A stretch of DNA of 17,331 nucleotides, taken from positions 1 to 17,331 of the forward strand of contig JASHPP010000266.1 in assembly GCA_030038035.1 (NCBI GenBank), read 5' to 3'. A program made the translations under genes and the position numbers. Positions 14,433 to 17,331 of the stretch are shown here, piece after piece (within the stretch, counting starts at the first letter, position 1; each line of letters begins with the position of its first letter). Under the pieces are notes generated by a model. It had not been told where the DNA came from. It was given only the letters and a program-made list of their open reading frames with translations, and ran no database searches. Source of the stretch: Trebonia sp. GTDB lineage: Bacteria > Actinomycetota > Actinomycetes > Streptosporangiales > Streptosporangiaceae.

Positions 14433-15355
14433 GCGCGCCTGCCAGACGCAGACACAGATCCAGGCACAGGTACAGGTACAGGTACAACAGGTACAGATAC
14501 AGGTACAGATACCGGCGCGGCCTGGGCGCTGGCCCCGTCCGGACCACGACGCTGGCGGTCACCGCGCTGGCCGGAGTGCTGGCGGTGGCGGGAGTGGTGA
14601 TCGGCGTCACCGTTACCGGGGGGAGCGGGCCGGTGGCCACCACCACGCCGGCCACCGGCACGGACGGCCTCTGCGAGCACCTCAACGTGCCGGCCTACTT
14701 CGCACCGGGATACTGGACCGAGGCGACCCGCAGCACGCCGCCGCCCGCGGACATGATCCTTGACATTACGGGCGCGGGCGCCGGGACCGCGCCCAACCCT
14801 GAGTTCCAGGCCCTGGTCAGCCAGGCGAAGGCCGCGGGGATCACGATCCTCGGCTACTCCTCCACCGAGGACGGGCAGCGCCCGATCGCGCAGGTCGAAG
14901 CCGACGTGCGCGACTACGCGGCCTGGTACGGGGTGACCAGCATCTTCCTGGACCGTGTCTCGGGACAGCCGCAGCAGATCTCCTACTACAAGCAGCTCGC
15001 GGACTACATCCACCGGACCAATCCCGGCTCGCAGGTCTGGCTCAACCCCGGCGACTATCCCGACCAGGCGTACATGTCAATCGGTAACGTGGTGATGGTG
15101 TTCGAGGGCACGTACGCCCAGTACCTCACGGCCGACGTGCCCGGCTGGGCACGGGACTATCCCGCCTCGAAGTTCGCGCACACAATCTTCGCCACGCCAG
15201 GAGCGGACCTGGCGAACGCCCTCAGGCTCGCCCACAGCAGGGATGCCGGGTACGTGTACGTGACCGACGGCACCGGCTCGAACCCTTACCAGGCGCTGCC
15301 CAGCTACTGGTCGGCCGAGGACACGTCGGCGACAGCGGCCTGCCAGCCGGGATGA
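14429..15355 (+). CDS. Spherulin-4 family protein, membrane-anchored form with RY-repeat N-terminus
   Basis: The 308-residue product has three parts. A highly basic cytoplasmic head (residues 1-38) includes Arg-Tyr dipeptides at about 14-29. A transmembrane segment at about 41-63 probably acts as a signal anchor or signal peptide. The outer part is a spherulin-4 domain from about residue 78. Family marks are LNVPAYFAPGYW, GITILGYSST, IFLDRVSGQP with Asp175-Arg176, WLNPGDYP and VMVFEGTY with Glu226. It is a paralogue of the preceding gene and shares the Arg in place of the second acid. GGAAGGAG at 14416-14423, 5 bases before the ATG, fixes the start; the frame open from 14018 lies within the upstream gene. 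Eleven of the first 27 codons are AGG or AGA arginine codons, rare in such GC-rich genomes. Likely acts at the outer membrane face on the polymer. Confidence 0.85.
   Translation: MSAPARRRHRSRHRYRYRYNRYRYRYRYRRGLGAGPVRTTTLAVTALAGVLAVAGVVIGVTVTGGSGPVATTTPATGTDGLCEHLNVPAYFAPGYWTEATRSTPPPADMILDITGAGAGTAPNPEFQALVSQAKAAGITILGYSSTEDGQRPIAQVEADVRDYAAWYGVTSIFLDRVSGQPQQISYYKQLADYIHRTNPGSQVWLNPGDYPDQAYMSIGNVVMVFEGTYAQYLTADVPGWARDYPASKFAHTIFATPGADLANALRLAHSRDAGYVYVTDGTGSNPYQALPSYWSAEDTSATAACQPG
14443..14512 (+). repeat. CAG-based hexanucleotide repeat encoding Arg-Tyr
   Basis: Eleven hexamers of the form CAG followed by three bases run from 14443 to 14511, interrupted once by CAA at 14485-14487. The first four vary (CAGACG, CAGACA, CAGATC, CAGGCA); the rest alternate CAGGTA and CAGATA. 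Read in the gene frame they give basic dipeptides, then Arg-Tyr repeats. This is a microsatellite-like tract within the start of the anchored spherulin-4 gene. Confidence 0.9.
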
Positions 15356-16503
15356 GCCGCCGCCAACCGGTGCGCGTGGCAACCGTCATCACCCGGCTGG
15401 AGGGTGGTGCCGGGATCCTCGCGCTGCGCGGCGCTCGCGCGCTCGACCGCGGCGAGTTCGCTGCGACGATCGTGACCGGCAGCGGAGACCGCCTGCTTGA
15501 CGAGGCCGCGGCGGCAGGCCTTGAGGTTCGCATCGAGCCGGTCTTGCGGCGGCCAATCGACCCGCGCGGCGACCTGCGGGCGTTCCGCGCGCTGTCCGCG
15601 CTGTTCGCGCAGCAGAACTTCGACGTGGTGCACACGCACACGTCGAAGGCGGGCGTGCTCGGGCGGATCGCCGCCCGGCGCGCGGGAGTACCGCGGATCG
15701 TGCACACCTACCACGGCTTCCCCTTCCATGAGTTCCAGTCACGCGCGCAGCGAGGCGCGTATGTCGCGATCGAGCGGCGGCTCGGCCGCATCACCGACGT
15801 GGTGCTCTGCGTCGGGACCGGTGTGGCGGTCGAGGCGGTCCGCCGCGGGCTAGCCGCCCCCCAGCGGATCCGGACGATCGGCGTGGCCGTGGACGGCGGG
15901 CAACCCCGCACCACGGAAGCCCGCGACAAGGCACGGCAGGCGCTGGGCATCCCGGCCGGCGCCGCCGTGGTCGGCGCGGTCGGACGGCTCACTTACCAGA
16001 AGGCGCCCGAGGACTTCATCGCCGCGCTGCGCCAGCTCGGCCGGCCGGACGTGGTCGGCGTCTGGGTCGGCGGCGGCGAGCTCGCCGGGCGGATCGGCCA
16101 GCTGGCAGCACGGGCCGGGCGGCCAGGCTCGCCGCCCGCTCCGCGGGTCGTGCTGGCAGGCGAGCGGACAGACATCCCTGACATCCTGCCCGCCTTCGAC
16201 GTCTTCGCGCTGCCCAGCCGCTACGAGGGCCTGCCCACTTCTGTGGTCGAGGCCATGAGGTGCGAGGTCCCCGTGGTGGCCACCGCGGTGAACGCCGTCG
16301 GCGACGTGGTCATACCCGGGGAAACCGGCTTGCTGGTACCCCCGCGGCGTCCCGACCTGCTGGCCGCGGCGATCGGGTACCTGCTGGACCGGCCGGCCGT
16401 CGCGGCGCGGATGGCCGCCACCGCCCGCGCCGGGATCGACGGCCGGTTCAGCACGGCGGAGCTGCTGGCAACGCTGACCGAGGCCTACACGGGCGGCCGG
16501 TGA
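15352..16503 (+). CDS. GT4 family glycosyltransferase
   Basis: The 383-residue product is a GT-B glycosyltransferase of family GT4. N-terminal half: VATVITRLEGGAG (residues about 9-21), DVVHTHTSKAGVLGRIAARRAGVP and VHTYHGFPFHEF, a pattern common in exopolysaccharide and capsule enzymes. C-terminal half: GAVGRLTYQKAPEDFIAAL and the EX7E donor motif in SRYEGLPTSVVEAM (Glu292, Glu300), then VIPGETGLLVPP. The start overlaps the spherulin-4 stop as ATGA, so it is the last gene of the operon. Sugar specificity is not readable. Confidence 0.9.
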   Translation: MSRRQPVRVATVITRLEGGAGILALRGARALDRGEFAATIVTGSGDRLLDEAAAAGLEVRIEPVLRRPIDPRGDLRAFRALSALFAQQNFDVVHTHTSKAGVLGRIAARRAGVPRIVHTYHGFPFHEFQSRAQRGAYVAIERRLGRITDVVLCVGTGVAVEAVRRGLAAPQRIRTIGVAVDGGQPRTTEARDKARQALGIPAGAAVVGAVGRLTYQKAPEDFIAALRQLGRPDVVGVWVGGGELAGRIGQLAARAGRPGSPPAPRVVLAGERTDIPDILPAFDVFALPSRYEGLPTSVVEAMRCEVPVVATAVNAVGDVVIPGETGLLVPPRRPDLLAAAIGYLLDRPAVAARMAATARAGIDGRFSTAELLATLTEAYTGGR

Positions 16504-16512
16504 TCACGAAAC

Positions 16513-16538
16513 CGCGGGCAACCGCGCGCCCGCCCGCG
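16513..16538 (+). terminator. Possible hairpin at the end of the operon
   Basis: CGCGGGC at 16513-16519 pairs with GCCCGCG at 16532-16538 around a 12-base loop, starting 10 bases after the last stop of the operon. The stem is short and there is no T run, so this is a weak candidate. In DNA this GC-rich such hairpins arise by chance. Confidence 0.25.
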
Positions 16539-16596
16539 AGCATCAGGCGGGTATGGAACAGCTGACAGCCGGACGCCGCGCCGTGGCGAGCGGCCG

Positions 16597-16879
16597 GTGA
16601 AATCCGCGCGGGATGCCGAATTCACCGACTATGTCAAGGCGCGCCTGCCCTGGCTGCGCCGCGTGGCGTACCTGCTGTGCCAGGACTGGCAGGGCGCTGA
16701 CGACCTCGCGCAGGCGGCGATCACCCGGCTACACGCACTGGGGCCGGGCCAGGAACGCCGTCAGCGTCGACGCGCCGCTGCCGGGCAGCGCGGAACTGGG
16801 CGGGGTGCTCGGAGTGCTCGCGCGGACCCAATTCCTCGGCACGAATCCGGCCGCGTGGACGACCGCGCCGCTGGGCTAG
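16597..16879 (+). pseudogene. Frameshifted, truncated SigE-family sigma factor remnant
   Basis: From GTG at 16597 the frame encodes a good sigma-70 region 2 of the actinobacterial SigE ECF-like group: DAEFTDYVKARLPWLRRVAYLLC followed by ADDLAQAAITRL. Near 16725-16735 homology leaves this frame. The expected continuation (YTHWGRARNAVSVDA, compare the usual YVHWHRAR..NVDAYVR) is found in the next plus frame and ends at TAG 16877-16879. A two-base deletion or one-base insertion would explain it. After NAVSVDA nothing resembles regions 3 or 4, so the DNA-recognition domain is lost as well. The original frame continues to 16893 with Arg-rich nonsense. It is most likely a decayed gene; a sequencing error alone would not restore region 4. 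Confidence 0.7.
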
Positions 16880-17331
16880 TGAGCCGGCCGTGAGTGCTGC
16901 GGTCACCACGTGAGCCGTCTTCGGTCACAGAAGGTGCCGGCCGTGGCCGCTGGCCCCTTTGCGGCGCAGGGCAGGTCACGGGTCAACCCCGCCAGCGGCG
17001 GGCACATAGCCGACATTTCCCCCGTCCAGCGATGAACCACCTCCCGGAAACCGCCCATGGACCATGATCATGAGGCGCATCCCCCGGGCGGGCACGCCAG
17101 CGGCACGGGCGGCAGGGGATGGCGGGGGTCACGGCCGGGCACAGATCCGGCTCATCCGCGGGTACCCGTGCCGGGCAGCGGCGATCGCCGCGCGCAGATG
17201 CCTGAGTCAAGCGTCATGCGTCATCCCCTGGGCAGTTAATTCAGGCATCCCGCCGGGCGCGCGGCGCAGGGTGGCGCAGGGTGCACGCGGGGCGCGGCGG
17301 CGGGGGACACCGCGGCGCGGCCGGGGCGCCC
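16880..17331. other. No supported gene; non-coding with short repeats
   Basis: No frame on either strand has both a credible start signal and a recognisable product. The stretch contains a 9-bp inverted repeat at 17197-17249, a doubled GCGTCAT at 17211-17224 and a doubled ten-base unit GGCGCAGGGT at 17263-17282. The last 80 bases are almost entirely G and C. It may be the upstream region of a gene beyond the window. Confidence 0.45.
17197..17249. repeat. 9-bp inverted repeat enclosing a doubled heptamer
   Basis: GATGCCTGA at 17197-17205 is complementary to TCAGGCATC at 17241-17249. Between them GCGTCAT occurs twice in tandem (17211-17224). The arrangement could be a regulatory binding region for a gene to the right, or chance; no start codon with a ribosome binding site follows in the window. 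Confidence 0.35.

Noticed and set aside
17057..17239. Small plus-strand frame of 60 codons near the right end
   Set aside because: No ribosome binding site, Gly/Pro/Arg/His-rich composition and no recognisable product.

Overview
The window is very GC-rich, with third-position G/C bias, GGAGG-type ribosome binding sites and many ATGA stop/start overlaps. Together with a remnant of an actinobacterial SigE-type sigma factor, this points to a filamentous or soil actinomycete (Streptomyces-like in broad sense). The genus cannot be read from the sequence.

Layout: positions 1-536 hold no convincing gene. A secreted four-domain Ig-like protein lies on the minus strand (584-2020), followed by a perfect 16-bp hairpin terminator. 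A 487-base divergent spacer (2021-2507) separates it from a plus-strand run of eleven genes, 2508-16503, that looks like one operon: most junctions overlap by 1-4 bases or are separated by a few bases, and the largest gaps are 61 and 42 bases. The order is ATP-grasp ligase, FAD-dependent oxidoreductase, membrane sugar-phosphate transferase, NodB-type (CE4) deacetylase, a 14-codon mini-ORF, GT4 glycosyltransferase, PelF-type GT4 with a repeat tail, about 12-TM membrane protein, LegB-like 4,6-dehydratase, second SDR, two spherulin-4 proteins (one soluble, one membrane-anchored), and a third GT4. After 16503 there is only a frameshifted sigma-factor fragment and apparently non-coding DNA.

Reading as a pathway: this is an exopolysaccharide locus. 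The sugar transferase would load the first sugar phosphate onto a polyprenyl phosphate. Three glycosyltransferases would extend it, the two SDR enzymes would make nucleotide sugars, the deacetylase would expose amino groups, the 12-TM protein may move product across the membrane, and the spherulin-4 proteins may trim or process polymer. PelF-type GT plus deacetylase plus spherulin-4/GH135-GH114-type proteins plus sugar-nucleotide SDR enzymes resembles in content the bacterial Pel and fungal galactosaminogalactan systems. However, it lacks PelA, PelD and PelE and adds a lipid-linked initiation step and an ATP-grasp/flavoprotein pair. I regard it as a candidate Pel/GAG-like hybrid system. The most unusual sequence features are short tandem repeats expanded inside three proteins of the operon (QT, RY and a 19-residue unit) and the replacement of one of the presumed catalytic acids by Arg in both spherulin-4 proteins.
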